Notes: generated by a model not told the origin, from the letters alone. A stretch of 54,442 nt of DNA from Alphaproteobacteria bacterium (GCA_020054105.1 JAGVLW010000045.1:1-54442), one strand, 5' to 3'. Numbered from the stretch's first letter, positions 9,781 to 20,567 are shown. Translations and numbers: made by a program.

Positions 9781-12700
9781 TTATTTTTCATAGATTTCTG
9801 CATGATGGGGATGATTTCTGCCTTCCCATAAATAATAAACCACCGGAATTACGATGAGGGTCAGTATCGTGGTGGAAATCATACCCCCCACCATCGGGAG
9901 CGCAATTCGGCGCATGACGTCAGCGCCGAGGCCGTCGGTGATGAATACCGGCAGCAGACCGGCGATGATCACCGATACTGTCATCAGCTTGGGACGGACG
10001 CGCAGCACCGCGCCGTGCATTACCGCGTCGAATAGCTGCTGGGCGTTTTGCGGCGGGTGGTGACGCACCTGGTGGTCAAGATAGATCAGCATCACCACGG
10101 CGGTTTCCACGGCGATGCCTGCCAGGGCGAAAAAGCCCACCGCCACGGCGACCGAGAAGTTATAGCCCGCCAGATACAGCGTCCACACGCCGCCGATCAA
10201 ACCGAAGGGCAGCGAGAGCATCACCATCAGCGTGCGGTCGAGCCTGCCGAAATGCATCACCAGCAGTACGAAGATGATGGCAATGGTGGCGGGGATGGCG
10301 ATGTTGAGCCGCGCCCGCGCTTCCAGCATCTGCTCGAATTGCCCCGACCATCCGATGGAATAGCCCGCAGGCAGCTTCACCTTTTCGCCCACGATCTTCT
10401 GCGCTTCCGCCACATAGCCGCCGATATCGCGTCCTTCTATATCCACGAACACCCAGCCGTTGAGTCGCGCGTTTTCCGAGACGATCATCTGCGGGCCGGG
10501 AGTCAGTTTAATCTCCGCCAGTTCGCCCAGCGGAATCTGTGCGCCGTTCGGCGCGGCCACCAGAATCTCTTTCACGTCTTCGATGGATTCGCGGAAAGGC
10601 CGGTCGTAGCGCAGCATGATGCCATAGCGTTCGCGGCCCTGCACCGACTCGCCGAGTTTCATGCCGCCCAGCGCCGTGGCAATCACGTCCTGCACCATGC
10701 CGAGATCGATGCCGTAGCGGGCGATTGTCGCGCGGTTCGGCTCGATTTCCAGGTATTTCGCGCCGACGACGCGGTCGGCGAAGGCGGAGCGCGTGCCGGG
10801 AATGTCCTTCACCGCCTGTTCCACTTGCATGGCAACTTCGCCGATGACATTTAGATCAGAGCCGGAAACCTTGATGCCTACCGGCGTGCGGATGCCGGTC
10901 GTGACCATGTCGATGCGGATTTTAATGGGATATCCCCAGCTATTCACCAGTCCCGGCATCTTGGTAAGTGAATCCATTTCTTTAATAAGCATGTCGGTGG
11001 TGAGTCCCTTGCGCCACTGATCCTTGGGTTTGAGGCGTATCCAGGTTTCGATCATCGAAATCGGCGCGGGGTCGGTGGCGGTTTCGGCCTGTCCTGCCTT
11101 GCCAAACACGGTTTCCACCTCCGGCACGGTCTTGATGGCGCGGTTGGTGGTTTGCAGGATTTCTTTTGCTTTCGTAATGGATACACCCGGCAGCGTCGTC
11201 GGCATGTAGAGCAAATCGCCTTCGTAAAGCGAGGGCATGAACTCACTGCCGGTGCGCCAGATAGGGATGGCCATGCTGAGAAGCAATACACCAGCGATAA
11301 TAAGTGTCAGCCATTTCGCTTTGAGCGCAGCCGCGAGAACGGGCTGATAGACGGCAATGAAGAAACGGTTAATCGGGTTGCGCTCTTCCGGCAGGATGCG
11401 CCCGCGAATCAGCCACAGCATGAGCAGCGGCACCACGGTGACGGACAGAATGGATGCCGCCGCCATCGAATAGGTCTTGGTAAAGGCCAGCGGCGAAAAC
11501 AGTCGCTCCGACTGGCCGGTCAGCGCAAACACCGGCAGAAAGGAAACGGTGATAATCAGCAAGGAGAAGAACAGGCCGGGGCCGACTTCCTTCGCCGCCA
11601 GAACCAGCGCGTCGGCTTTCTCCTGCGCAGTGGCGTCTTGGCGCATTTCCGAGAGCTTGCGGTGGGCGTTTTCCACCATGACGATGCTGGCGTCCACCAT
11701 CGCGCCGATGGCGATGGCGATACCGCCCAGCGACATGATGTTGGCGGTAATGCCCTGCCAGGACATGACGATGAACGCCGCCAGCACGCCAAGCGGCAGG
11801 GTGACGATGGCAACGAAAGAGGATCGGACGTGCAGCAGGAAGATCAGGCAGACCAGCGCGACGACAATCGCTTCCTCGATCAGCTTGTGGGTGAGGTATT
11901 TCACCGAGCCTTCGATTAGCGGCGCGCGGTCATACACCGGCACGATCTCGACACCTTCCGGCAGCCCCGGCTTGACGGCTTCGATTTTCTTGCGGATCGC
12001 CTCGATGACGTTAAGTGCATTGCCGCCCGGTCGCATGACGACGATGCCGCTCACGACTTCGCCTTCGCCGTTCAGTTCCGTTACGCCGCGCCGCAGTTCC
12101 GGCCCTTCGATGACGCGGGCGACATCGGAGAGATACACCGGCGTGCCGCCTTCGGCCTTCAACACCAGCTTCTCCAGATCGGCGGTCTTGGTAACATAGC
12201 CTTTGGCACGCACCACGAATTCGGTTTCCGCCTGCTCGATGACGCGCCCGCCCGCTTCCTCGCTGGAGGCGCGGATGGCCTCCTGCAAGCGCATCAGCGG
12301 AATGTCGTAGGCGCGAAGTTTAATAGGATCGGCCAGCACCTGATATTCTTTTACGAAGCCGCCGACGCTGGCGACTTCCGCCACGCCGGGTACGGTTGCC
12401 AACTCGAATTTCAGGAACCAGTCCTGCAAGGAGCGGAGTTGAGAAAGATCGAGCTTCCCTGATTTATCCACCAGCGCATACTGATACACCCAGCCGACGC
12501 CGGTAGCGTCCGGCCCGATCTGCGCCTTGGCATTCGGCGGCAATTCGGATTGCACTTTGGAAAGCGCCTCAATGACGCGCGAGCGCGCCCAGTATAAATC
12601 CGTACCGTCCTTGAAAATAACGTAGACGAACGATGCGCCGAACATGGAAAAGCCGCGCACGATCTTGGCCTGCGGCAGTCCCAGCATGGCGCTTGAGAGT

Positions 12701-12936
12701 GGATAGGTCACCAAATCCTCGATAATTTGCGGTGACTGCCCCTCGAAATCCGTGCGGATAATGACCTGCGTATCCGACAAATCGGGGATGGCGTCGAGCG
12801 GCGTGCGCTGAATGGCGAATATGCCGCCCACCAGAATCAGCAGCGCGAAGATGGATATAATCAGCGGATTACGCACCGACCAGTCAATGACGCGGGCGAC
12901 GAAGGTTTGGGTGGGATCGTGGGCGAGGTTGCTCAT
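9781..12936 (-). CDS. cusA: Heavy-metal RND efflux pump, CusA/CzcA family
   Basis: 1051 aa HME-RND; PLDAIPDLSDTQVIIRTDFEGQSPQIIEDLVTYPL and downstream CusA motifs. Confidence 0.95.
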   Translation of the reverse strand: MSNLAHDPTQTFVARVIDWSVRNPLIISIFALLILVGGIFAIQRTPLDAIPDLSDTQVIIRTDFEGQSPQIIEDLVTYPLSSAMLGLPQAKIVRGFSMFGASFVYVIFKDGTDLYWARSRVIEALSKVQSELPPNAKAQIGPDATGVGWVYQYALVDKSGKLDLSQLRSLQDWFLKFELATVPGVAEVASVGGFVKEYQVLADPIKLRAYDIPLMRLQEAIRASSEEAGGRVIEQAETEFVVRAKGYVTKTADLEKLVLKAEGGTPVYLSDVARVIEGPELRRGVTELNGEGEVVSGIVVMRPGGNALNVIEAIRKKIEAVKPGLPEGVEIVPVYDRAPLIEGSVKYLTHKLIEEAIVVALVCLIFLLHVRSSFVAIVTLPLGVLAAFIVMSWQGITANIMSLGGIAIAIGAMVDASIVMVENAHRKLSEMRQDATAQEKADALVLAAKEVGPGLFFSLLIITVSFLPVFALTGQSERLFSPLAFTKTYSMAAASILSVTVVPLLMLWLIRGRILPEERNPINRFFIAVYQPVLAAALKAKWLTLIIAGVLLLSMAIPIWRTGSEFMPSLYEGDLLYMPTTLPGVSITKAKEILQTTNRAIKTVPEVETVFGKAGQAETATDPAPISMIETWIRLKPKDQWRKGLTTDMLIKEMDSLTKMPGLVNSWGYPIKIRIDMVTTGIRTPVGIKVSGSDLNVIGEVAMQVEQAVKDIPGTRSAFADRVVGAKYLEIEPNRATIARYGIDLGMVQDVIATALGGMKLGESVQGRERYGIMLRYDRPFRESIEDVKEILVAAPNGAQIPLGELAEIKLTPGPQMIVSENARLNGWVFVDIEGRDIGGYVAEAQKIVGEKVKLPAGYSIGWSGQFEQMLEARARLNIAIPATIAIIFVLLVMHFGRLDRTLMVMLSLPFGLIGGVWTLYLAGYNFSVAVAVGFFALAGIAVETAVVMLIYLDHQVRHHPPQNAQQLFDAVMHGAVLRVRPKLMTVSVIIAGLLPVFITDGLGADVMRRIALPMVGGMISTTILTLIVIPVVYYLWEGRNHPHHAEIYEK

Positions 12937-14354
12937 TATTTGCCTCCCGACAGTTTTTGCAGCGACTCGCGCAGATTCGATTCCGAGTCGATCAGGAACT
13001 GGCCGTTGGTGACGACTTCCTCATCGCCGGAAAGCCCGCTTATAATTTCCGTTCGTCCTTCCGACGCCATGCCCGCCTTGACCTCCCGCGCCTGGAACTT
13101 GCCGCCGCCCATGCTGACGATAACGTGCTCGCCGCCGCTGTCGCGCAGGATCGCGGAGCTGGGCACGGTCAGTGCTTCGCCTGCGCCACCCACGGCGAAG
13201 CTGACGGTGGCGTATCCGGCGGGTTTCAGCAGGTCGTCAGGATTGCTAACCACCAGCCGCGCCTTGCCGGTGCGCGTCTCCGGCGTGATGGTGGGGTAGA
13301 TATAATCCACCGTGGCTTCCAATTCGGCGCTGCTTCCGGACACCGTGACCTTCGCCTGATCGCCTTCCTTGATTGTATTCAAATCTTTCTCAGGAATGGC
13401 GGCTTCCACCCAAACGGTGGACAAATCCTGGATATGGCCGATCTCGGCATTCACCATCAGGTAATGCCCTTTGCGGATTTCCAGCCGGTTCAGGATGCCG
13501 TCCGTGGGAATGTAAAACGGCACGCTGTCGTAGGCCTTGCCGGTCTTTGCCAGCGTTGCTAACACTTTGTCATCGACGCCCAACAGCTTCATGCGCTTGC
13601 GCGCGGAGGCGGCCAAGTCTTTATATCCCGCCTTCGCCGCCGCGATGTAATCATTCTGCAAGGCCAGCAGTTCCGGACTGTAGAGCGTATAGAACAGATC
13701 GCCTTTCTTCACCTTGTCACCGGGGGCGCTATATTTGAGATCGTCCACGCGGCCTTCCACCTGGCTGAACAAGTCCCAGCGTGTGCGCTCGTTTTCCATG
13801 ATGATGCCGGTGGCGCGAAGTCCTCCGCCCAGTGTTGATTTCATGACTTTCTCGGTACGCACGCCCATTTTCTGGACATTCCCGGCGCTGATGGAAACCA
13901 CCGGCTTGCCACCGCTTTCTTCCATGCCGGACTCATCGGCGTATTTCGGCACCAGCTGCATATCCATGAACGGCGATTTGCCGGGCTTGTCGAATTTCTT
14001 TCCCGGCACCATCGGGTCGTGCCAGTAGAGCACCTTGCGTCCAGAATCGTCCTGAACCACATTGCTCGGCGCTTCTTCTTTCCGGCTGTGATCGTGGCCG
14101 TGGTCGATGGCCACCAAATCCATGCCGCAGATCGGGCATTGCCCCGGCTTGTCGGAAATAATCTGCGGGTGCATTGGGCAGGTATATTTCACCGCCGCCG
14201 CTTCTTCGGCATAAGCCGACGAGATAAAGCTGGCCCTGGAAATGTTTTCCAAGACGTTGTGCGCCTGCGGGGGCAGCACAAGGCTTGCCCCGTTCAGCAA
14301 TGCCTGAGCGCCGATAAAAGCGCCCATCAGAAGCGGCAGCGATGATTTTTTCAT
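12936..14354 (-). CDS. cusB: RND periplasmic adaptor, CusB family, with heavy-metal-binding domain
   Basis: YTCPMHPQIISDKPGQCPICGMDLV motif and adaptor core. Confidence 0.92.
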   Translation of the reverse strand: MKKSSLPLLMGAFIGAQALLNGASLVLPPQAHNVLENISRASFISSAYAEEAAAVKYTCPMHPQIISDKPGQCPICGMDLVAIDHGHDHSRKEEAPSNVVQDDSGRKVLYWHDPMVPGKKFDKPGKSPFMDMQLVPKYADESGMEESGGKPVVSISAGNVQKMGVRTEKVMKSTLGGGLRATGIIMENERTRWDLFSQVEGRVDDLKYSAPGDKVKKGDLFYTLYSPELLALQNDYIAAAKAGYKDLAASARKRMKLLGVDDKVLATLAKTGKAYDSVPFYIPTDGILNRLEIRKGHYLMVNAEIGHIQDLSTVWVEAAIPEKDLNTIKEGDQAKVTVSGSSAELEATVDYIYPTITPETRTGKARLVVSNPDDLLKPAGYATVSFAVGGAGEALTVPSSAILRDSGGEHVIVSMGGGKFQAREVKAGMASEGRTEIISGLSGDEEVVTNGQFLIDSESNLRESLQKLSGGK

Positions 14355-14686
14355 TACTTCTTCTCCATCATATTCATGTCTTTCATCGGCATATCCTTCA
14401 TGTCCATGCTTTTCATATCCATGTTCGTGGAACCTTTGCTTTCCTCAAACACGGCTTTGCCGTCCTTGATCTCCTTCACTTTTTCCAAATCCATCGTGCA
14501 GCATGGACATTGGCCGGGCTTATCGGAAAACCAGTCGGTTTTCATTGAGCAGGAATAGACCGGTTCGCCGGATTGCAGACGCTCTACGGCCTGCTGCGCC
14601 GTAAGAGGACTCGGTTTATCCTCGGCGTAAGCCGCGCCGGTGAGCAGAGCGAGGGCGATAACGAAAGTGCTGAGTAATTTTTTCAT
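14354..14686 (-). CDS. Stand-alone heavy-metal-binding (HMBD-like) periplasmic protein with Met-rich tail
   Basis: Signal peptide; YSCSMKTDWFSDKPGQCPCCTMDLEKV; MDMKSMDMKDMPMKDMNMM tail. Confidence 0.8.
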   Translation of the reverse strand: MKKLLSTFVIALALLTGAAYAEDKPSPLTAQQAVERLQSGEPVYSCSMKTDWFSDKPGQCPCCTMDLEKVKEIKDGKAVFEESKGSTNMDMKSMDMKDMPMKDMNMMEKK

Positions 14687-15888
14687 TGGGATTCTCCTAT
14701 AATGTAACGGTTGAAATCGGCGACGAGCGCGGTGTGTTTCGCCCGCTCCGTTGCTGCCTGCGCCCGCACCGAAAAGGCTTCGCGGCGGGTTTTGAGGATC
14801 ATGGCAAAGTCAGCCTTGCCCGCCTCATACTCCCTGGAAGCGGCGTTCGCCGCCGCCTTCAGGAGAGATTCCTTTTTCTCGAACAGTTCTATTTTCCTGA
14901 CGCTGGTATCGATCTGCGCCTTCAGATGATCCAGCTTCTCAATGATTTGACGCTTGACGGCATCCCGGTCGAATTCCGCCGCCGACAGCGAAGCCTTCGC
15001 GCCTTGTAATTTAGGTTTCTGGTTTTCCGACGCCCACAGGGGAATGCTCAAACCCAGCATGATAGAACCGCCGTCGGCGCCGTCATTCATTCTTCCGCCG
15101 CTTGCCCGAATCTCAAAATTGGGGCCGTATTCCGCTTCGCGGATGTCCACGTCCTTCTTCGCCATATCGATGTCGGAAGCGGCGATGATAACGGGATAGG
15201 TTTTAGCGGGATCGCGGTTCCACGCGGCTATTTCAACAGGAGGAAGGGTAACGTCCGGCGCTTCGCCCAGCATGTTTATGAGCATGGCTTCGATGCCGTG
15301 CCGTTCTTCCTCCAGCTCGGACAGCATAATGTCGATTTCCTGAATCTCCGCGTCGGTCATCGGCACGGTGCTAAGACCGGCGCGGTTGGCGGCGACGCTT
15401 CCTTTGAGGCTCTGCCGCTGAGTTTTGAGCAATTTTTCCTGCTCCAGTGCGATGGCGCGCAGTTCCTTGACCTTTTGCAGATTGGCAAATGAAGCGATCA
15501 TCTTCGCTTTCATGGCGGCGAAGGCGTAATCCTGTAATAGTCTGTTCTTGTGCGATTCAACCCGCAGCCGGTCAGCGCGCGCCTCGCGCAGGGAATAGCG
15601 GGGGATTTCCTGGCGGAAGCCGATCATTTTATCCCCGCCGCCGCGCCCCATGTCGGAGCGGAAACGGTAGTCTTCCTGTTCGATGAACAGCATCGGATCG
15701 GGCAGTCCCATCTCGCCCTTGGCGTAGCTGCCGGAAGCTTCCACCCGACTGGCATAGGCAGTGATTTCCGGATGCTGGCGCAGCTTTTCCTCCAGCCGAG
15801 TCAGCGTTCCGATTTCCTGCGGCTCTTCCGCCTGGGCGGGGAGCGCCGCGCCGTTCAAGGCCAGCACTAAAATCAAATATTTGAACAT
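14683..15888 (-). CDS. TolC-family outer membrane efflux protein (CusC-like)
   Basis: Signal peptide MFKYLILVLALNGAALPAQA; TolC-like helical repeats; adjacent to cusBA. Confidence 0.85.
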   Translation of the reverse strand: MFKYLILVLALNGAALPAQAEEPQEIGTLTRLEEKLRQHPEITAYASRVEASGSYAKGEMGLPDPMLFIEQEDYRFRSDMGRGGGDKMIGFRQEIPRYSLREARADRLRVESHKNRLLQDYAFAAMKAKMIASFANLQKVKELRAIALEQEKLLKTQRQSLKGSVAANRAGLSTVPMTDAEIQEIDIMLSELEEERHGIEAMLINMLGEAPDVTLPPVEIAAWNRDPAKTYPVIIAASDIDMAKKDVDIREAEYGPNFEIRASGGRMNDGADGGSIMLGLSIPLWASENQKPKLQGAKASLSAAEFDRDAVKRQIIEKLDHLKAQIDTSVRKIELFEKKESLLKAAANAASREYEAGKADFAMILKTRREAFSVRAQAATERAKHTALVADFNRYIIGESQ

Positions 15889-15985
15889 AAAATCTCTCGT
15901 AGTGAATTGACTGCCGCGCGCGCGGCAGAACACATGCGAGAAGCGATCCGCTAGGCGCTAGGCCAGATTGCGGACACACTTCTCC

Positions 15986-16360
15986 TTACGAGAAGGTCTT
16001 GGGAGGGCGTTCTTGGGAGTTGAGATGCGCGGATGCGATTGCGGCATCGGCGGGATAAAACCGATTGTCCTTATCGCCAACGGCGGGCAGGTCGGCTTTA
16101 TAAGCGGGAAGATTCATCGTAACGCCGCCGCTTAAGGCTGAACATTTTGCGTTACAGGCGGCATCGTCGCAGCAGCCGGATTTCTTCTGTTCCTGCTTGG
16201 CCATTTTATCGCAGCCGTCACAGTCCTCCATGTCCATCTGCTGCATCTGCATTTTTGCAGCCATAGGGCATTCCGGCATCGGCTCTGCCTGCACGGGAAA
16301 CCCCGACAGCGCGATGCTGAACGAAAGCAGTAATACAGAGATGATGCGCGTCAAATACAT
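15986..16360 (-). CDS. Secreted Cys/Met-rich putative metal-binding protein
   Basis: Signal peptide then MPECPMAAKMQMQQMDMEDCDGCDKMAKQEQKKSGCCDDAACNAKC. Confidence 0.65.
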   Translation of the reverse strand: MYLTRIISVLLLSFSIALSGFPVQAEPMPECPMAAKMQMQQMDMEDCDGCDKMAKQEQKKSGCCDDAACNAKCSALSGGVTMNLPAYKADLPAVGDKDNRFYPADAAIASAHLNSQERPPKTFS

Positions 16361-16449
16361 AGTAAACAGTCTACCAGAATATCGTTAAAAATCAATTAGT
16401 CTATTCAATGCCTTGCTTATCAATGGATTAGAGCCTGTCGGCATAAATA

Positions 16450-16824
16450 TTAACGCGGTAATAAAAATGCTGCCGTAAATCCGATACACCAAATCAGCAC
16501 CGACCCCCAATAAAACCGTACATTCCACCGATGCGCTTTGTTGCACAGCGCCGCCAGTTCGGTGTCGGCGGGGCATGTTCTGCCGGGGCGATAGAGTGTC
16601 CAACCTGCAATAAACAGAATCAATGCGGTCACGCCAAATGTAATTGCTTCGTTACGACCGAACCATTGTAGCCAAGGAAAATAATCACCATAAAGCGAAG
16701 CAGCCACGGCACCCAACCCCAAGCTCACCAGCAGAATCGGCAACGCACAGCACAGCAGGGTCGTGGTGGAGGCAAATAATATCCACACTCCCCATTTTCT
16801 TGGCTTTTTTATTTTATCAATCAC
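16450..16824 (-). CDS. MerT-like mercuric/heavy-metal transport membrane protein
   Basis: GTG start overlapping upstream stop; STTTLLCCALPILLVSLGLGAVAASL; paralog of 51732..52145. Confidence 0.7.
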   Translation of the reverse strand: MIDKIKKPRKWGVWILFASTTTLLCCALPILLVSLGLGAVAASLYGDYFPWLQWFGRNEAITFGVTALILFIAGWTLYRPGRTCPADTELAALCNKAHRWNVRFYWGSVLIWCIGFTAAFLLPR

Positions 16825-17023
16825 AACAGCCTTCTTCCGTTTGTTTCGGCGGGCATGGAGTATCGCCGTAAGAGCAGAACACGCAGCAATCACCTTCTTT
16901 CGGTTTCAGCACAACATGGCAACCGGAACACTCGTAAAAATACCGGCAGCTGTCGGTCGGCATTTTCTCACGCCTGGAAGCGCCGCATTTCGGACAGGTG
17001 ACGGTGGAATGCGTTTCCATCAT
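16817..17023 (-). CDS. GDCC-motif heavy-metal resistance zinc-ribbon-like protein
   Basis: TCPKCGASRREKMPTDSCRYFYECSGCHVVLKPKEGDCCVFCSYGDTPCPP. Confidence 0.85.
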   Translation of the reverse strand: MMETHSTVTCPKCGASRREKMPTDSCRYFYECSGCHVVLKPKEGDCCVFCSYGDTPCPPKQTEEGCCD

Positions 17024-17325
17024 GCCGGATCACACTGCTCTTGTTTTTCCATGCCGCGATAGCTAAAGCCTTTCTCAACAAACAGTTTGGTCAACTGCTC
17101 ATCGGTGAAGGTGGTTTTTTCATCCGCACACACCTTGATGAGGCCTTTTTCCAGATCGGAACCCACTTCCTTCACGCCTCCAATTTGCTTAAGCGCTTTA
17201 GCCGATGCCGCTACGCAAGCCGGACAGGTAATGCCGTCTATCCGCATATTGTACTGCACGTCGGCAGCCAGAGCATTCCCCGCAACCAATAAGGCAATGC
17301 CGGAAACAAACGGTAATTTCTTCAT
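17020..17325 (-). CDS. Periplasmic HMA-domain (MerP-like) metal-binding protein
   Basis: Signal peptide; MRIDGITCPACVAASAKALKQIGGVKEVG; paralog of 52130..52432. Confidence 0.85.
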   Translation of the reverse strand: MKKLPFVSGIALLVAGNALAADVQYNMRIDGITCPACVAASAKALKQIGGVKEVGSDLEKGLIKVCADEKTTFTDEQLTKLFVEKGFSYRGMEKQEQCDPA

Positions 17326-17388
17326 AACGCCCTCCTTCTTTGGCAAAAAATTGTTGTTAAAACCGGATGACATAACGGTGATGCTTTC

Positions 17389-17799
17389 TTACACATTTTC
17401 TTCATAGAAATGATTGAGAATGCCACACTCTGAAAGCGGTCTGCCCTTACCGGGGCAGTATTCCGCAAGCGCCGCCAGGCTTTTTTTCATGCGTTTGAGA
17501 TCCGTAATTTTTCCTTCTATCTTCTTTATTTTCTGTCCCGCACGCTCCCGTATATCGCCGCAGTCGGCCTCGGAATTCTCGCTCAGGGAAAGAAGGTCTT
17601 TAATTTCTTCCAGCGTAAATCCGAGCGTTTGCGCCCGGCGCACGAAATTCAGACGCTTGAGGCTTTCCTTTCCGTATTTGCGGTAGCCGGATTCGCTGTG
17701 CTCTGCCGGTGCCAACAGCCCCAGACGCTCGTAATAGCGCACGGTGTCCGTTTTCACCCCACAGGCTTTCGCCAGTTTTCCAATATTCAGTCCCGTCAT
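17389..17799 (-). CDS. MerR-family heavy-metal-responsive regulator
   Basis: MTGLNIGKLAKACGVKTDTVRYYERLGLLAPAEHSESGYRKY; C-terminal Cys residues. Confidence 0.92.
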   Translation of the reverse strand: MTGLNIGKLAKACGVKTDTVRYYERLGLLAPAEHSESGYRKYGKESLKRLNFVRRAQTLGFTLEEIKDLLSLSENSEADCGDIRERAGQKIKKIEGKITDLKRMKKSLAALAEYCPGKGRPLSECGILNHFYEENV

Positions 17800-17819
17800 A
17801 AAACTTACTCCATGATGTG

Positions 17820-17851
17820 ATTCTACACCTTGGAGTATAGTCTAAGGTCAA
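17820..17851 (-). promoter_or_regulatory. MerR-type promoter/operator: TTGACC-20 bp-TAGAAT with dyad ACCTTnGA..TCnAAGGT
   Basis: Direct read of 17820-17851 on minus strand; 22-bp imperfect palindrome between -35 and -10. Confidence 0.8.
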
Positions 17852-17862
17852 GAGTTTAAATT

Positions 17863-20232
17863 TTATAGTTCGATTGACCGGAGCCGCAGTGAATTACCTA
17901 TCACCGATACCGAACTGAACGCCATCGCTGCGCTGGCGATGATCGGACTTAGGAGTATGCCGAAGAAGGGATAGAGCAGACCCGCCGCAATCGGAATGGC
18001 CAGCGTATTGTAGCCGAAGGCCAGGAACATGTTCTGGCGGATGTTGCGCATGGTGGCGCGGCTTAAATGGCGGGCGCGGACGATGCCCATCAAATCGCCC
18101 TTTATCAGCGTCAGCCCGGCGCTTTCCACCGCCACGTCGGCGCCGGTTCCCATTGCAATGCCGACATCGGCCTGCGCCAGCGCGGGCGCATCGTTGATGC
18201 CGTCGCCCGCCATTGCCACCTTGCGGCCTTGTTGCTGCAGCTCGCGCACCACCTCGTTTTTCCGCTCCGGCAGCACGTCGGCCTGAATGTCGTCAATGCC
18301 GACTTTCTTCGCTACCGCCTGCGCCGTGGTTTTATTGTCGCCGGTCAGCATGACGATCTTGAGGCCGTCTTCTTTCAGCAACCTGATCGCTTCCACCGTG
18401 GTTTTCTTAATGGGATCGGCCACGGTGATGATGCCGGCCGCTTTCCCGTCCACACCGAGGAACATCACGGTCTGGCCTTGGGAGCGGTAGGCGTCGGCCT
18501 GACCTTTCACGCCCGCGCCGTCGATATTCAGCGATTGCAGCAGCGCCAGATTCCCCAGCGCCACCTGCCTGCCGTCTACCGTGCCGGTGACGCCCTTGCC
18601 GGTGATGGATTTGAAATCCCCGGCTTTGGAAAGCGGCACGTTCTTTTCTTCCGCGCCTTTTACAATCGCTTCGGCCAGCGGGTGTTCGCTGCCACACTCC
18701 AGGCTGGCCGCAAGGGAAAGCACGGTTTTGTCATCGAAGCCCTGCGCCGGGACGACCGACATCAGCTTCGGCTTGCCCTCGGTGAGCGTACCGGTCTTAT
18801 CGACGATCAGCGTATCCACTTTCTCGAAAGTTTCCAACGTCTCGGCGTTTTTAATCATCACTCCGGCGCGCGCGCCTCTGCCGGTTCCGGCCATGATCGA
18901 CATCGGCGTCGCCAGCCCCAGCGCGCAGGGACAGGCGATGATCAGAACCGCCACGGCATTCAGAATGGCATAGCCCAGTTTCGGCTCCGGCCCCCACATC
19001 CACCAGCCAATGGCGGTGAGCGTGGCAACCGCGATAACCGAAGGGACAAAATAAGCGGAGACCGTATCGGCCAGCCGCTGGATCGGCGCGCGCGTGCGCT
19101 GCGCCTTGCCGACCATGTCCACGATCTGCGACAACAATGTTTCCCTGCCGACGCGCTCCGCCTTCATGGTGAAGCCGCCCGTGCCGTTGATGGTCGCGCC
19201 CGTCACCTTGTCGCCGGGATTCTTTTCCACCGGCACCGGCTCGCCGGTAATCATCGACTGATCGACGGAGCTGGAGCCTTCCACCACCACGCCGTCCACC
19301 GGGATTTTATCGCCGGGACGGACGCGCAGCATATCGCCTTCGCGCACTTCCGAGAGCGGTACGTCTTTCTCGCTGCCGTTTTCATTGATCCGGCGGGCGG
19401 TGTCGGGCGCGAGTTTCAGCAGGGCTTTTATGGCGCTTGAGGTCTGCGCGCGGGCTTTGAGTTCCAGCACCTGACCGAGCAGCACCAACGCCGTGATGAC
19501 GGCGGCGGGTTCAAAATACACATCCACCGCTTCACCGCCGCCGGTAAGCTGCGCGGCGATGCCGGGAAACACCGTAACGATCAAACTATAGACATAGGCA
19601 ACGCCCACGCCCAGTCCGATCAGCGTGAACATATTCGGGCTTCTATGCTTCAGCGACTGCCAGAAGCGTTCGAAGAACGGCCAGCCCGCCCATAACACCA
19701 CCGGTGTCGCCAGTGCCAATTGCGCCCACGCCGCAAGCGGATTCATCAGGAGACCGTGCAGCGCATCACTGACATGCGCGCCCATGTTCAGGATAAGCAG
19801 CGGGATGGAAAGCACGGTGGCGATCCAGAACCGGCGCGTCATATCTTTCAGTTCGGAATCGTCGGTTTCGCTTTCGGCGATATTCTCCGGTTCCAGCGCC
19901 ATGCCGCAGATGGGGCAGGTTCCCGGCCCTTTCTGGCGTATCTCAGGATGCATCGGGCAGGTATAGATGGTGTCTTTACCTGAAGCGGCTACAGCGGTCG
20001 GGGCCGGTTTTTTCTGGTTGTGATCATGTTGGCAGCAAGCGTCGGGAGATTTGGAGGTTTTTGTATATTTGTCCGGATCGGCCTTGAATTTCTCCAGACA
20101 GCCCTTGCTGCAAAAATAATAGTCAGCGCCCCCCGTCTCGTGACGGTGCTTTGCGGTGGCAGGATCCACGTCCATGCCGCAGACGGGATCTTTTACCGGA
20201 GATGTCAAAGAATGAGCGTGTGCATGTTCCAT
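17863..20232 (-). CDS. copA: Copper/heavy-metal-translocating P1B-type ATPase with YHS and HMBD domains
   Basis: [53 protein letters not shown] motifs. Confidence 0.95.
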   Translation of the reverse strand: MEHAHAHSLTSPVKDPVCGMDVDPATAKHRHETGGADYYFCSKGCLEKFKADPDKYTKTSKSPDACCQHDHNQKKPAPTAVAASGKDTIYTCPMHPEIRQKGPGTCPICGMALEPENIAESETDDSELKDMTRRFWIATVLSIPLLILNMGAHVSDALHGLLMNPLAAWAQLALATPVVLWAGWPFFERFWQSLKHRSPNMFTLIGLGVGVAYVYSLIVTVFPGIAAQLTGGGEAVDVYFEPAAVITALVLLGQVLELKARAQTSSAIKALLKLAPDTARRINENGSEKDVPLSEVREGDMLRVRPGDKIPVDGVVVEGSSSVDQSMITGEPVPVEKNPGDKVTGATINGTGGFTMKAERVGRETLLSQIVDMVGKAQRTRAPIQRLADTVSAYFVPSVIAVATLTAIGWWMWGPEPKLGYAILNAVAVLIIACPCALGLATPMSIMAGTGRGARAGVMIKNAETLETFEKVDTLIVDKTGTLTEGKPKLMSVVPAQGFDDKTVLSLAASLECGSEHPLAEAIVKGAEEKNVPLSKAGDFKSITGKGVTGTVDGRQVALGNLALLQSLNIDGAGVKGQADAYRSQGQTVMFLGVDGKAAGIITVADPIKKTTVEAIRLLKEDGLKIVMLTGDNKTTAQAVAKKVGIDDIQADVLPERKNEVVRELQQQGRKVAMAGDGINDAPALAQADVGIAMGTGADVAVESAGLTLIKGDLMGIVRARHLSRATMRNIRQNMFLAFGYNTLAIPIAAGLLYPFFGILLSPIIASAAMAFSSVSVIGNSLRLRSIEL

Positions 20233-20297
20233 GCGCGCACTTTATCCGATAGACAATAAAAGTAAAATAAGAGACTGATAAAAAGGCGGATGTACGC

Positions 20298-20567
20298 CTA
20301 TTTTTTATCATCCGGTATGCTTACGGGAACTTTTTTCCCGGTCATTTCCTCGCATATCTTACGCATGCGCTCGAAATGCCGGACGTTCGACTCATTGTCT
20401 GGTTTGAGTCCTGATTCGATTTCCCGGCGGCATTCCTGGGCAAGAATTGTCCGCTTCTGTTCAGGGCTTTTTCCGGCCAGTTTCTGCTCCAGCGTATCGG
20501 AATAGGTCGTGCAGGCGCTTAAGAAAGCGACCGCAAGCAAAACAATAGTAAAATTATTCATAATCAA
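20298..20567 (-). CDS. Small lipoprotein (family B member 1)
   Basis: Lipobox LSAC; TLEQKLAGKSPEQKRTILAQECRREI...MRKICEEMTG. Confidence 0.65.
   Translation of the reverse strand: MIMNNFTIVLLAVAFLSACTTYSDTLEQKLAGKSPEQKRTILAQECRREIESGLKPDNESNVRHFERMRKICEEMTGKKVPVSIPDDKK

Noticed and set aside
10048-11919. Long plus-strand ORFs antisense to cusA
   Set aside because: Shadow ORFs with biased composition; cusA on minus strand is certain
15911-15928. CTGCCGCGCGCGCGGCAG palindrome upstream of the TolC-family gene at 15888
   Set aside because: Simple GC-alternating palindrome; could be structural but no companion sites or regulator evidence
18067-19440. 457-aa plus-strand ORF antisense to copA ATPase
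   Set aside because: Composition (R/H/Q/G-rich) and complete overlap with a canonical P-ATPase indicate a spurious shadow ORF
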